Below, in pieces: positions 25,945 through 34,106 of a DNA stretch of 64,000 nucleotides (position 1 is the stretch's first letter; each line of letters starts with the position of its first letter). Both the position numbers and the translations under genes were made by a program. Location of the stretch: positions 62,001 to 126,000 of the forward strand of contig CAZGNV010000003.1 of assembly GCA_964527835.1 (NCBI GenBank), written 5' to 3'. Source of the stretch: JAFDCJ01 sp964527835 (GTDB lineage: Bacteria > Desulfobacterota > Desulfobacteria > Desulfobacterales > JAFDCJ01). The notes beneath the pieces were generated by a model, which ran no database searches, was not told the DNA's origin, and saw nothing but the letters and a program-made list of their open reading frames with translations.

Positions 25945-26535
25945 TTATTCTGCTGGGACCGGTCCTAAATATTTTCCGTCCAGAAACCGGCCGGAAATTT
26001 TTTTGCCGTCCGGATAGGTCATGGTGCCGTAACCGGTACGCTTTCCCTGCTTGAACTCGCCGGTATAGATCCGACCGTCAGGATAGATCATTTTTCCCTG
26101 CCCATGTTTATTGCCGGCATGAAATTGACCACTGTATTTGCGGCCGTCGGGATAGATCAATTCACCCTTGCCGTGGCGGTAGCCGTATTGCCAGGTTCCG
26201 GTATAGCGGGTGCCATCGGAAAATGTGGCCGTGCCTTCGACAAGTTCGTCATCGCGCCAGGTGCCGGTTAGAACAATGTGCAGGGGCAGGTACAGGGTCC
26301 CCTGCCCGTGGCGCTTGCCGTCTTTGAACTCTCCGATGTATTTCTGGCTGGAATAATATCGCATGGTACCTTTCCCGTTTACACAATCTCCCCGGATGCA
26401 TTCCTGGTATAGCTTATTCCAGCTGGTTGCCTCGAAAGCCTGAGCTTGAAATCCGGCCAGAGGAAAAATCATACTGCAGAGAACCATCAGCAGCGAAATC
26501 CGCATGCAGGGTTTCAAATACGAGGTGAAAATCAT
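25945..26535 (-). CDS. Exported MORN-repeat protein
   Basis: A 196-residue protein with a signal peptide, followed by at least six MORN repeats (for example YIGEFKDGKRHGQGTLY, YTGTWQYGYRHGKGELIY, YSGQFHAGNKHGQGKMIY, YTGEFKQGKRTGYGTMTY). MORN repeats mediate membrane or protein contacts. The ATG at 26535 overlaps the upstream stop (ATGA); an internal ATG at 26505 would give a more conventional signal peptide. It ends the operon starting with the PilZ protein. Confidence 0.85.
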   Translation of the reverse strand: MIFTSYLKPCMRISLLMVLCSMIFPLAGFQAQAFEATSWNKLYQECIRGDCVNGKGTMRYYSSQKYIGEFKDGKRHGQGTLYLPLHIVLTGTWRDDELVEGTATFSDGTRYTGTWQYGYRHGKGELIYPDGRKYSGQFHAGNKHGQGKMIYPDGRIYTGEFKQGKRTGYGTMTYPDGKKISGRFLDGKYLGPVPAE

Positions 26536-27161
26536 TTTATTACCCCCTCTTTTCCAATTTTTCCCTGCAATATTTTTTCAATGTCGCCAACATGTTCCGG
26601 CCGATCCTCGGAGTAGGGGAGGACAAATGATATTTCCGAGAGACATTGCAGGGTATGCGCTATTTTACGGCATGGTTCGGCCACCTTTTCAGATGCCGGA
26701 GATCCCTGTTTGCGTTTGAATTCGAGCCAGTTCATAATTTGCGAATTATGCGCGGTAAGATGCTCGGCCAGCAGCGCGGTGATGCGCTGCATGGACTTAA
26801 GGACGGTTTCGACTTTTTCAGCCTGAATCTCTTTTTCGTGGGCCAGGAGCATTGCTTTTTGTTTCTTTGCCCACAGAAAATAGATCACCACTGAAAGCAA
26901 ACCATAGGCTCCCATCATCGGCAACATGGGCGACGCGAAAATTCCGCCGATAAACTCGGCATGCAAATTCAGGTAGTGCGGCTTAATCATAAGGTAATAA
27001 TCGATTAACATGACCAGCAAGTGCATCAACAGGCCGCCCATGATAAAAACGGCGGCCGGTTTTGCAAACCGCAAAAATTTAATGCCGGTGGTTTTGTTTT
27101 GATCTTTCAAAATTGTCTTCCCTTCCCGTAAAACAGACCGGGCGGTATCGAACACCTCCAT
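26532..27161 (-). CDS. Membrane protein of unknown function with coiled-coil tail
   Basis: A 209-residue protein with two predicted membrane helices (about 33-54 and 77-97) joined by a periplasmic loop with HYLNLHAEF. A helical, probably coiled-coil cytoplasmic segment (MLLAHEKEIQAEKVETVLKS) follows. No catalytic motif. It lies between the PilZ protein and the MORN protein in one operon. Confidence 0.65.
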   Translation of the reverse strand: MEVFDTARSVLREGKTILKDQNKTTGIKFLRFAKPAAVFIMGGLLMHLLVMLIDYYLMIKPHYLNLHAEFIGGIFASPMLPMMGAYGLLSVVIYFLWAKKQKAMLLAHEKEIQAEKVETVLKSMQRITALLAEHLTAHNSQIMNWLEFKRKQGSPASEKVAEPCRKIAHTLQCLSEISFVLPYSEDRPEHVGDIEKILQGKIGKEGVIK

Positions 27162-27190
27162 AACCGCTTTTCATTTCCGACAGCCGGCAA

Positions 27191-27526
27191 TCAATAAGCA
27201 GGTTCGTAAAATTTGATGCCGACCCCGTAATAGGAAGATTGCGAAGCGGATAATTCGCGGCACCATCTGACCTGCCCAACGGCGACCATGCGCTGTCCCA
27301 GGCATCTGCAGGCAGTCTTTCTGGCCGGCCGGGCGCCGCCGCTGGCAGCTCTGATGTAAACGCTGGCGCCCGGTTTCATGAAAAAATCGGCTTCCAGGTA
27401 CATCCCGTCTTCACTGTGATTCACCGCTTTGGCCGGGTGGTAATAGCCGGAATTAAAATAGCCGTAGATAACGGGAATTTCATGCGGGCAGCGACGGTGG
27501 GTCCTTTTTTCGGCATAATCCTGCAT
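27191..27526 (-). CDS. PilZ-type c-di-GMP-binding domain protein (probable)
   Basis: A 111-residue soluble protein. EKRTHRRCP near the N-terminus resembles the RxxxR motif of PilZ domains, and NHSEDGMYLE resembles the D/NxSxxG motif, followed by a beta-rich domain ending YYGVGIKFYEPAY. PilZ proteins bind cyclic di-GMP and act on partner proteins. The start has AGGAGG 7 bases upstream and a sigma-54-like promoter at 27567-27582. Confidence 0.75.
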   Translation of the reverse strand: MQDYAEKRTHRRCPHEIPVIYGYFNSGYYHPAKAVNHSEDGMYLEADFFMKPGASVYIRAASGGARPARKTACRCLGQRMVAVGQVRWCRELSASQSSYYGVGIKFYEPAY

Positions 27527-27566
27527 TCCGGGGCCTCCTTTTTTCAATTTTGTCATTACCAATCAA

Positions 27567-27582
27567 TGCAAGGTAAATGCCA
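27567..27582 (-). promoter_or_regulatory. Probable sigma-54 promoter
   Basis: Minus-strand TGGCATTTACCTTGCA, one mismatch in the -24 box, about 40 bases upstream of the PilZ gene start at 27526. Confidence 0.55.
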
Positions 27583-27650
27583 GAAACTATGAGAGGCCAC
27601 TGGTTTTTTGGGTCGAGGGTGAAAAGGCAGTGAGTTCGAAAGGGCCTTCG

Positions 27651-28121
27651 CTAGAGCAGGACAATGAGCCAGCCCGTCAGGGTCAGTAAAATCATCGCAA
27701 ACCAGAAAATCGTCCGCGGGATTTTTGAAACTTTTTGATAACAATTGCGGTACAGCTGGCGGTTGTGGCGGATGGTGAGGACTTCGGCCATCATTTCATA
27801 GGCCGCATGGGTGCTGATGAGCAGCAGCATCGCCGTCAGCACGGTGGCTTTTCCCGCGGCCAGCAGGGCGGCAAAGTTCGCCGCCGTATAGAGCAGCGCC
27901 GCCGGTGCGCTTTGCAGGTGCCCGAATTCATGGACAAAGCTCAGGTTTTTACCCACGGCCGGGGGCAGCCCCCGGCGCAGCAGCCAATTGATCACGGGGG
28001 GATGGGGGATGACCAGTCTGCCGTAGCCGCCGCGATGCAGAAAGCCCGGTCCGATGATGACCGTTGCATTCACCCCGTACCAGGTGCGGATCGTGCGTTT
28101 AGTGGTTTGACCGGTTTGCAT
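27651..28121 (-). CDS. Membrane protein with an HEFGH (HExxH) motif
   Basis: A 156-residue protein with about two or three hydrophobic helices (about 78-103 and 137-156). It carries SFVHEFGHLQSAP near residue 64, an HExxH zinc-binding pattern as in membrane-embedded or membrane-attached metalloproteases. A third zinc ligand is not identified, so a protease assignment is tentative. It lies 26 bases downstream of the SpoIIE phosphatase and is probably cotranscribed. Confidence 0.55.
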   Translation of the reverse strand: MQTGQTTKRTIRTWYGVNATVIIGPGFLHRGGYGRLVIPHPPVINWLLRRGLPPAVGKNLSFVHEFGHLQSAPAALLYTAANFAALLAAGKATVLTAMLLLISTHAAYEMMAEVLTIRHNRQLYRNCYQKVSKIPRTIFWFAMILLTLTGWLIVLL

Positions 28122-28147
28122 GTCCCTGTCCCGGAGATCCAGGAGGT

Positions 28148-30355
28148 CTATTCAATTACTTTGGTCACCACCAGGGTGATGTCATCTTCCTGTTTGGCGG
28201 AATCCCGGAAAATCTTCAGCGCGTCCAGGATGGATGCCAGGATTTCAGCGGCACTGAGCCGGGCGTGCTCGCGGATAAGGGCTTCCAGCCTTTTTCTGCC
28301 GAACATTGCGCCGGCCGGGTTGCGGGTTTCCCACAGTCCATCGGTGCCCACCAGCAGCACCTGCCCCGGGCAAAGATCGGTTTTGACATTGCTCTGGTAG
28401 TTGACACCTTCATCGATTCCCAGGGCAACGCCCTTTCCCTGCAAGGGTTCAAGAAGATCCGTGGCCGGGTCGTAAAAAATTGCCGGCTCGTGACCGGCCC
28501 GTACCCAGTCCAGGGTTTTTTTGACGGGATTGATCTGGACGTAAAAAAGCGTCATGAACTGGCCGGTCTCCCGGGTGTCGCGGGCCACCAGCCGGTTGAC
28601 ATCGGCGATAATCTGCGCAATCGCGCCGGCCTGGGTCACCCGGCTTCTTAAAAAAGCCCTGACCGAAGCCATCAGCAGGGCGGCGGATATGCCGTGGCCG
28701 GACACATCCCCCACCGCGATGCCGATCTGGCTGGCATCCTGGCAGCAGACCTCCAGAAAATCATACAGGTCCCCGCCGGTTTGATCGCAGTAAATGCTCC
28801 GGCCGGCAATGTCGAGTCCCTTGATCAAGGGCACTTGTTGCGGCAATAGATTCTGCTGCACCTCCATGGCCAGATCCAGGGATTGCTTCATGTCCATGCG
28901 TTCTTCCAGGGCCGGCACCATGTTGTTGAACGTTTGCCCCAGCTCCCCGATCTCATCCCCGGACTGGATTCGAACCCGGGCGCTGAAATCCCCTGCGGCC
29001 ACCCGGCGGGCCGCCTCGGCCAGCTGCGTGATGTTGCGGGTCACAGACCGGGAAAGCACCAGGGCCAGGGCGATTACGGCCAGCACCACGGCGGCCAGCA
29101 GCAGACGGGTCTGTTGGATCTGCTGTCCGATCCGGTTGAGCACATAGGCGCCCATGCTGTCGGCTTCGGCGGCCAGGTCCTTCTGGGGAACGATCAGCAA
29201 CAGGGCCGTGCCGTAGTCATCGATGCTGCCATAGGCCGCAAGACTTTGCTGGCCCGCGTATTGAATTTTGCGGACATTGGTCCGGCGGCGGCTTAAATCG
29301 GCGACCAGTTGCTCTATCTGCCGGGGGTCTTCAACTTCGAGGTAGCGGGCTTTGAGCAGGGCCCGCCAGTGATGATGCATCTCCCCTTCGATCTGCTGCT
29401 GGGCAATGATGCGGATGCCGCCTGGATCGGCTTCGGCGGCTGCATCCGGACGAACAAGCAGCGTGACCATGCTGGGTGATATTTGACGAAAATGCGTATC
29501 TTTTTCCAGCAGCACGTTGACCGGGACGGCAATGGCGGTCACCCCGATGAAAATGCCGCCGGGATCATAAAGCGGGGCCGAAACGGTCAGCACCATTTGC
29601 ATGGTGAACGGATCGATAATGGGTTTGGACCAGATCACCTGCCGGCTGCTTTCCGCAAGGGGGTACCACTGTTGTTTGAATTTCCAGTACATCCTGGCAG
29701 TCATCATGCCGGGCGTCATCGACCGGTTCATCATTGCGCCCATCCTGTTGGATCCCATCGACCCCCGTTGGGGTTCATACTGAATGGCGGGATAGAGGGT
29801 ATCCAGGCCGTTTCGCAGAGCGGTCATCTGCCAGTAAACCAGGTCGGGATGCTTTTGGACCAGGGACCGGTAAACAGAAACCGCATCGGCCAGGCGGCGG
29901 GCTGTTTCAGCCAGCTCGGTTTTGCCGCTGCCGGGTGGACTAAATGTCGATTGCTTGCGGTAAGAGACGCTCAGCGGCCGGCCCATGGCCCCCGGGCGTT
30001 GTTTCAGGGTGTCGGGAATTTGGGCAGCGGAATCGGTGCTTTCAGCCTTCAAACGTTTTGGCGCGGTTTTGCCGGTTGCAGCCGTACCGGCGTCAGTCAA
30101 TCGTTTTTCCAGTTCCAATGCCTGGACCTGGAGCAGCATTTCCACCAGATCGCGCTGCTGCCTCAAGATGCGGGAATGTTCTTCCACCAGTGTCCTGAGC
30201 TCCTGGCCGCTGCGCCGGATCAAGGCATCGCGGGTGCTTGCGGCCAGGTCGGAACCCAACTGGCGCATCGAATTCGCACCGATCCAACGCAATGCCAGCA
30301 CGGGACCCAGGGAGATACACAGCAGCACCAGCAGCAGTTTCCAGCGAATCCGCAT
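28148..30355 (-). CDS. Membrane SpoIIE-type (PPM) phosphatase with large periplasmic sensor and HAMP
   Basis: A 735-residue protein. Helices at about 5-25 and 415-440 enclose a periplasmic region of nearly 400 residues, including a Cache-like fold (WSKPIIDPFTMQMVLTVSAPLYDPGG) and a Met-rich stretch (SMGSNRMGAMMNRSMTPGMM) that might bind copper. HAMP (ITQLAEAARRVAAGDFSARV) and a SpoIIE domain (DIAGRSIYCDQTGGDLYDFL, GDVSGHGISAALLM, GTDGLWETRNPAGAMFG) follow. The start at 30355 has AAGGAAGGG upstream; the frame stays open to 30601 but that extension is not protein-like. It is a paralogue of the enzyme at 19289-21055, with no kinase gene adjacent. Confidence 0.87.
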   Translation of the reverse strand: MRIRWKLLLVLLCISLGPVLALRWIGANSMRQLGSDLAASTRDALIRRSGQELRTLVEEHSRILRQQRDLVEMLLQVQALELEKRLTDAGTAATGKTAPKRLKAESTDSAAQIPDTLKQRPGAMGRPLSVSYRKQSTFSPPGSGKTELAETARRLADAVSVYRSLVQKHPDLVYWQMTALRNGLDTLYPAIQYEPQRGSMGSNRMGAMMNRSMTPGMMTARMYWKFKQQWYPLAESSRQVIWSKPIIDPFTMQMVLTVSAPLYDPGGIFIGVTAIAVPVNVLLEKDTHFRQISPSMVTLLVRPDAAAEADPGGIRIIAQQQIEGEMHHHWRALLKARYLEVEDPRQIEQLVADLSRRRTNVRKIQYAGQQSLAAYGSIDDYGTALLLIVPQKDLAAEADSMGAYVLNRIGQQIQQTRLLLAAVVLAVIALALVLSRSVTRNITQLAEAARRVAAGDFSARVRIQSGDEIGELGQTFNNMVPALEERMDMKQSLDLAMEVQQNLLPQQVPLIKGLDIAGRSIYCDQTGGDLYDFLEVCCQDASQIGIAVGDVSGHGISAALLMASVRAFLRSRVTQAGAIAQIIADVNRLVARDTRETGQFMTLFYVQINPVKKTLDWVRAGHEPAIFYDPATDLLEPLQGKGVALGIDEGVNYQSNVKTDLCPGQVLLVGTDGLWETRNPAGAMFGRKRLEALIREHARLSAAEILASILDALKIFRDSAKQEDDITLVVTKVIE

Positions 30356-30760
30356 TGGGACCCTTCCTTTCGACGACAATGCTTTATTCCGTTTTCCGGT
30401 CAGCCTGGGCCGATGCAGTTGTGGCGGCCGGGATGCCTGCCTATTGAAGCAAGTTCCGTACCCAAATCGTGCCGGAGGCCAAGGCGCCGCTGTATGGGCG
30501 GCTAAAACTGCTCTACCATAAAACCTGCCCGAGGCCAACTGGCTACTTTTTTCCCGGCTAAGGGGCGCGTTTTTCCCTTGAACTGTAAACTTTTTGCGCA
30601 CCTGCCGGCGGATAAGGCTCCCAATTTAAGCGCGCCGTGCGCGGTTCTTGATTAAAAAGAATGCAAATTCAGTTGGTTATCAGGAGTGCTGGAAGAATGG
30701 CACAACCGTTGCTATACTTTTAATTACAGCAGCAACTAACCATGCAACCAAGGAGCAAAA
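30356..30760. other. Divergent intergenic region
   Basis: About 400 bases between the phosphatase and the RseC-like gene. Nothing coding is convincing. The only clear signal is the sigma-54 promoter at 30698-30713 serving the plus-strand gene. Confidence 0.55.
30698..30713 (+). promoter_or_regulatory. Sigma-54 promoter (-24/-12)
   Basis: TGGCACAACCGTTGCT, exact match to TGGCAC-N5-TTGCT, 47 bases upstream of the RseC-like gene. Confidence 0.82.
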
Positions 30761-31258
30761 ATGGCAACCAAGAAGGGCAGGGTCACCCAGGTCAACCCCG
30801 ACGGCTGGGCCGTTGTGATCACTCACAAGGAAGATGCCTGCCATAACTGCGAGTCGGCCCAATTCTGCCATGCCCTGGCGGATTGCTCGAAAATGGAGAC
30901 CCGGGTTTTAAACCGGGCCGATGCCGCAGTGGGCGATTTTGTGTCCATCAGTCTCAGCTCGGCCACGGTTTTGAAAAGCGCCCTGCTGCTTTACCTGCTG
31001 CCGACGGCGGGATTGCTGGCGGGGGCCATTGCCGGAGCGCAACTTTACGAATGGTTCGGCATCGGGGAAACAGCGGCTTCCCTGCTAGCCGGGTTTGCCG
31101 GACTCGTGCTGGGCTTTTTTTTCGTCAAATTAATTGCGAGACGCCAGGCTCTCGGCGACAAACTTACTCCGGTCATCACCCGGGTCATCAAACCGACATC
31201 CGGCTTTGACTTGTCGCGGATTCCAGCCGGGCCCGGTCATGGCGGGATTCGGCGCTGA
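30761..31258 (+). CDS. rseC: RseC/MucC-family membrane protein
   Basis: A 165-residue inner-membrane protein. The N-terminal cytoplasmic domain carries four Cys in DACHNCESAQFCHALADC (C27, C30, C36, C42), typical of RseC, which may hold an Fe-S cluster. Two membrane helices follow (about 68-93 and 100-126, LLYLLPTAGLLAGAIAGAQL and LLAGFAGLVLGFFFVKLIA). RseC proteins are tied to sigma-E control and SoxR reduction in other bacteria; the role here is unproven. It is followed by a YHS protein, 35 bases away. Confidence 0.85.
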   Translation: MATKKGRVTQVNPDGWAVVITHKEDACHNCESAQFCHALADCSKMETRVLNRADAAVGDFVSISLSSATVLKSALLLYLLPTAGLLAGAIAGAQLYEWFGIGETAASLLAGFAGLVLGFFFVKLIARRQALGDKLTPVITRVIKPTSGFDLSRIPAGPGHGGIRR

Positions 31259-31293
31259 AAAAATCGGGCAGGCACCTTAAAGGAGGATTCATC

Positions 31294-31551
31294 ATGCAAC
31301 ATCAAGTTCCGAGCAATGGAAAAAAAATCGATCCGGTGTGTGGTATGGCAGTCGCACCTGGCAAAACAGCCATCATCACCACCATCAAGGGGCAGACTTA
31401 CTACTTTTGCGCCGAGGGCTGCCGCAAGGCCTTTGAACAAAACCCCCAAAAGTACCTCGACCCCGGACCCCCAAAACGCAAGGGTGTCTGGGGCCGCTAT
31501 CTGGACCGGCTGGAAAAGTCCACCGGGGGCAAGTGCATGAAATGCCACTGA
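31294..31551 (+). CDS. YHS-domain protein
   Basis: An 85-residue protein. The YHS domain reads IDPVCGMAVAPGKTAI, then YYFCAEGCRKAFEQNPQKYL, with Cys that bind metal in this family. The C-terminus adds a CMKCH motif. YHS domains occur in metal-handling proteins and at the N-terminus of Cu-ATPases. A GGAGG site precedes the start. It ends 2 bases before a strong terminator. Confidence 0.87.
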   Translation: MQHQVPSNGKKIDPVCGMAVAPGKTAIITTIKGQTYYFCAEGCRKAFEQNPQKYLDPGPPKRKGVWGRYLDRLEKSTGGKCMKCH

Positions 31552-31553
31552 GC

Positions 31554-31593
31554 AAAAAATGGGCGGGTGGTTTTCCAACCCGCCCATTTTTTT
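31554..31593. terminator. Strong bidirectional rho-independent terminator
   Basis: TGGGCGGGT and ACCCGCCCA form a stem flanked by A6 on the left and T7 on the right, so it works on both strands. It separates the convergent YHS gene and the gene ending at 31611. Confidence 0.92.
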
Positions 31594-31610
31594 AGCTGCC
31601 TGTCACCTGC

Positions 31611-32066
31611 CTAGTTGCCGCCGCGGTAGATTTCCTGCTCCTGCCGGCGCAATTCTTCTTCCTCTTCGAAACTCCACACCTGTTTGTATTTTCCGCCTTT
31701 CTTTACCTCCAGGGTATGAACCCAGATGCCGTGGCCCTGTTTTTTGCCGACGACCCGGACCGGCAGAGTCACATACTTGGCCTTGATGGCCCGATCGAGG
31801 TTGAGCAGAAAATAATGGTCGCCGTCGGGCATCAGCAGTACGAAGTCGTGCTCCGCGGCAATGTGGGCATCCGAGGGGCTTTCAGGGCATCCTGTTTTGT
31901 TGTGGACGCAGTTGGCCCCCTGAATGATGCCTTCGAATGGTGTGTACTGGCCCGCCGGGGCCGGACCCGGAGTCAGCATTGCGAAAGCTAAAATCAGCGC
32001 AACAGCAGGCAGAAACCGCGCAGCAGCGGCAACCCGATTCAATTTTTTTCTAATTTTGTTGTTCAT
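31611..32066 (-). CDS. Exported protein of unknown function
   Basis: A 151-residue protein with a long signal peptide (cleavage near GPAPAG, about residue 39). The mature part is beta-rich (FEGIIQGANCVHNKTGCPESPS, HDFVLLMPDGDHYFLLNLD, WVHTLEVKKGGKYKQVW) and ends in a charged Glu/Arg-rich tail. The two Cys may form a disulfide. No family recognised. A sigma-54-like promoter is about 40 bases upstream. Confidence 0.65.
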   Translation of the reverse strand: MNNKIRKKLNRVAAAARFLPAVALILAFAMLTPGPAPAGQYTPFEGIIQGANCVHNKTGCPESPSDAHIAAEHDFVLLMPDGDHYFLLNLDRAIKAKYVTLPVRVVGKKQGHGIWVHTLEVKKGGKYKQVWSFEEEEELRRQEQEIYRGGN

Positions 32067-32366
32067 GGTGCCCTCCCTATTGAATAATAAACTGTAGAAT
32101 TAAAGTGCACTTTTTGTGCCAGTGCTTCGCCCAGGCAATATGACACATTCAGAGTGTTGAACGCCGTTACTTCCGTGCACAACAGCATGGATGAAAGGGA
32201 TGGTAAGATAATTTGTAACTTACCAGTTCTGGAAGAAGTTGCAAGTAAAAAAAAACGGTTGCCCCCTGGGGCAAAGCAAAAAAAGTCTTGCCAGCCATAC
32301 GATCATTCCATAGAATCAAGAAAATAAATCCAAAAGCGACCCCAGCTTTTCTTGCGGTTAACTGTT
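32067..32366. other. Divergent intergenic region
   Basis: 300 bases between the minus-strand exported protein and the plus-strand sensor kinase. It contains the sigma-54-like site at 32106 and a GC-rich hairpin (TTGCCCC/GGGGCAA at 32259-32274) flanked by A-runs. No coding sequence is visible. Confidence 0.5.
32106..32121 (-). promoter_or_regulatory. Probable sigma-54 promoter
   Basis: Minus-strand TGGCACAAAAAGTGCA: perfect -24 box, with one mismatch (GTGC for TTGC) in the -12 box. About 40 bases upstream of the start at 32066. Confidence 0.6.
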
Positions 32367-34106
32367 ATGCAAATTCTTTCCAACCGGAAATTGTATCTGC
32401 CCGCCCTGTCCATTGTGGCGGTGGTGTTTTTGCTGCTGGTGCTGGTCAGCATTTCCACTTACCGCAACCTGGATCGCGAAAAAACGCGGGCATTGCATTT
32501 TTTCTACCGCCAGGGAGTCGCGTTGCTGCGCTCCATTGAGGCCGGCGCGCGCACCGGGATGAAAAGCCTGATGTGGCAGGAGATGACCTTGGGAAACCTT
32601 TTGCGGGAAACAGCCAAAGATACGGATATCGCTTATGTTTACCTGGCCGATGAACACGGCCGGATTGTTCATCATTCAGCCGGCGTCCATCCCGGGCAGA
32701 TGAATGCCTGGAAGCCCGTTTTAACCCGCGCCGACCAGGTGGCCACCCGCATCCGGACGCTGCCCGGCGGCAGCCAGGTCTATGAGCTTGCCAAATTTTT
32801 TGCGCCCATGTATGCCCCTTCAACGGTGCACCGGCAGCAGGATGCTGCGGACATCGAACAGGTTGTCGCGCCCCATTCCCACCGCGGCGACATCATCGTG
32901 TTGGGGATGAAGATGACGACCATAGAAGCCGCTCAGCGGGCGGATATTCAGCATGCCGTTATCATGGCGGCCATTGTGCTGGTGTTAGGGTCCGGCACCC
33001 TGTTTTTCATATTCGTCATCCAGAATTACTACCTGGTCAACCGCACCCTGAAGCAGACCGAGGATTATACCCGCCAGGTGGTGGCGAACATGGCCAACGG
33101 ACTGTTGAGCATAAACCCCAAAGGCCGGGTTGTTTCTTACAACCAGCTGGGGCTGGAGCTGCTGGGGCTGGAAGAAGCGAAAATTCAGGACCTGGATTTG
33201 AGTACGATCGTCAATTTTAAGACCTCCGGCATTGTCCGCACCTTAAGCGAACACATTCCCGTGCTGGAGCATGAAATCGATCATCGCAAAAAATCGGGAC
33301 AGTCGATTCCGCTGGCCTTGAGCGCCACCCCGATCTGCGACGAAAACGGGCATTGCAGCGGAGCGGTCATTATTTTACGGGATTTATCGGAAATCAAGCG
33401 GTTGCAGCAACGGGTGAAACGCTCGGAGAAACTGGCCGCCATCGGCGAACTGGCTGCCGGTGTGGCCCACGAAATCCGCAATCCCTTGAGTTCGATCCGG
33501 GGATTTGCCCAGTTTTTGGCAAAAACCCTCCACGACAAACCCAAAGAGCGGGAATATGCCCAGACCATGATCAGTGAAGTGGATCGCATCAACCGCGTCG
33601 TGACCGATCTGCTGACTTTTGCCCGGCCCATGCCGGCCACGGTTGCGCCCACGGATGTCAGCGCGCTGGTGGCCCACTGCATCCGGCTGGCAAAAGCCCA
33701 GGCGGATGCGCGGCAGGTCAGCATTCACAGCCGGGTTGCCGATGTCAGCATTCTGCCCTTGGACGGCAACCAGCTGACCCAGGCCCTTTTGAATCTTCTG
33801 CTCAACGCCGTGCAGGCGGCTGATCCAGGGGGCAGGATTGAGATCGGGGCCGAGCTGAATGTGACCGATTCCCGGCTGGTTTTCTGGGTGGAAGATGACG
33901 GTCACGGGATTGCACAGGAAAAAATGGAAAAGATTTTTGAGCCGTTTTTTACCACCCGCGAAACGGGAACCGGCCTGGGACTTTCCATTGTTCATAAAAT
34001 CGTGGAAAACCATCGTGGGGAAATCCAGGTGCAGTGCCCGCCGGCCGGAAAGACGCGGGGCTGCCGGTTTACCATTCGCATTCCAGTGGATAAGGAAAAA
34101 AGATGA
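32367..34106 (+). CDS. Sensor histidine kinase (ZraS/NtrB-like)
   Basis: A 579-residue membrane kinase. Two helices (about 10-30 and 200-222) flank a periplasmic sensor of about 165 residues. A PAS domain (TRQVVANMANGLLSINPKGRVV), a HisKA box with the phospho-acceptor His (GVAHEIRNPLSSIRGF) and an HATPase_c domain (N box LLNLLLNAVQAAD, GTGLGLSIVHKI) follow. The stop overlaps the partner regulator start (ATGA). This layout matches ZraS-type envelope or metal-stress kinases. The ATG at 32367 is preferred to an upstream TTG at 32352. Confidence 0.9.
   Translation: MQILSNRKLYLPALSIVAVVFLLLVLVSISTYRNLDREKTRALHFFYRQGVALLRSIEAGARTGMKSLMWQEMTLGNLLRETAKDTDIAYVYLADEHGRIVHHSAGVHPGQMNAWKPVLTRADQVATRIRTLPGGSQVYELAKFFAPMYAPSTVHRQQDAADIEQVVAPHSHRGDIIVLGMKMTTIEAAQRADIQHAVIMAAIVLVLGSGTLFFIFVIQNYYLVNRTLKQTEDYTRQVVANMANGLLSINPKGRVVSYNQLGLELLGLEEAKIQDLDLSTIVNFKTSGIVRTLSEHIPVLEHEIDHRKKSGQSIPLALSATPICDENGHCSGAVIILRDLSEIKRLQQRVKRSEKLAAIGELAAGVAHEIRNPLSSIRGFAQFLAKTLHDKPKEREYAQTMISEVDRINRVVTDLLTFARPMPATVAPTDVSALVAHCIRLAKAQADARQVSIHSRVADVSILPLDGNQLTQALLNLLLNAVQAADPGGRIEIGAELNVTDSRLVFWVEDDGHGIAQEKMEKIFEPFFTTRETGTGLGLSIVHKIVENHRGEIQVQCPPAGKTRGCRFTIRIPVDKEKR

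Noticed and set aside
28960..28985. Stretch GGATTCGAACCCGG resembling the T-arm of a tRNA
   Set aside because: It lies inside the SpoIIE phosphatase coding sequence, and no acceptor stem, anticodon arm or D-arm can be formed around it.
30356..30601. N-terminal extension of the SpoIIE phosphatase
   Set aside because: The extra 82 residues are Arg/Pro-rich and not protein-like. The ATG at 30355 has a good ribosome site and starts a clear membrane helix.
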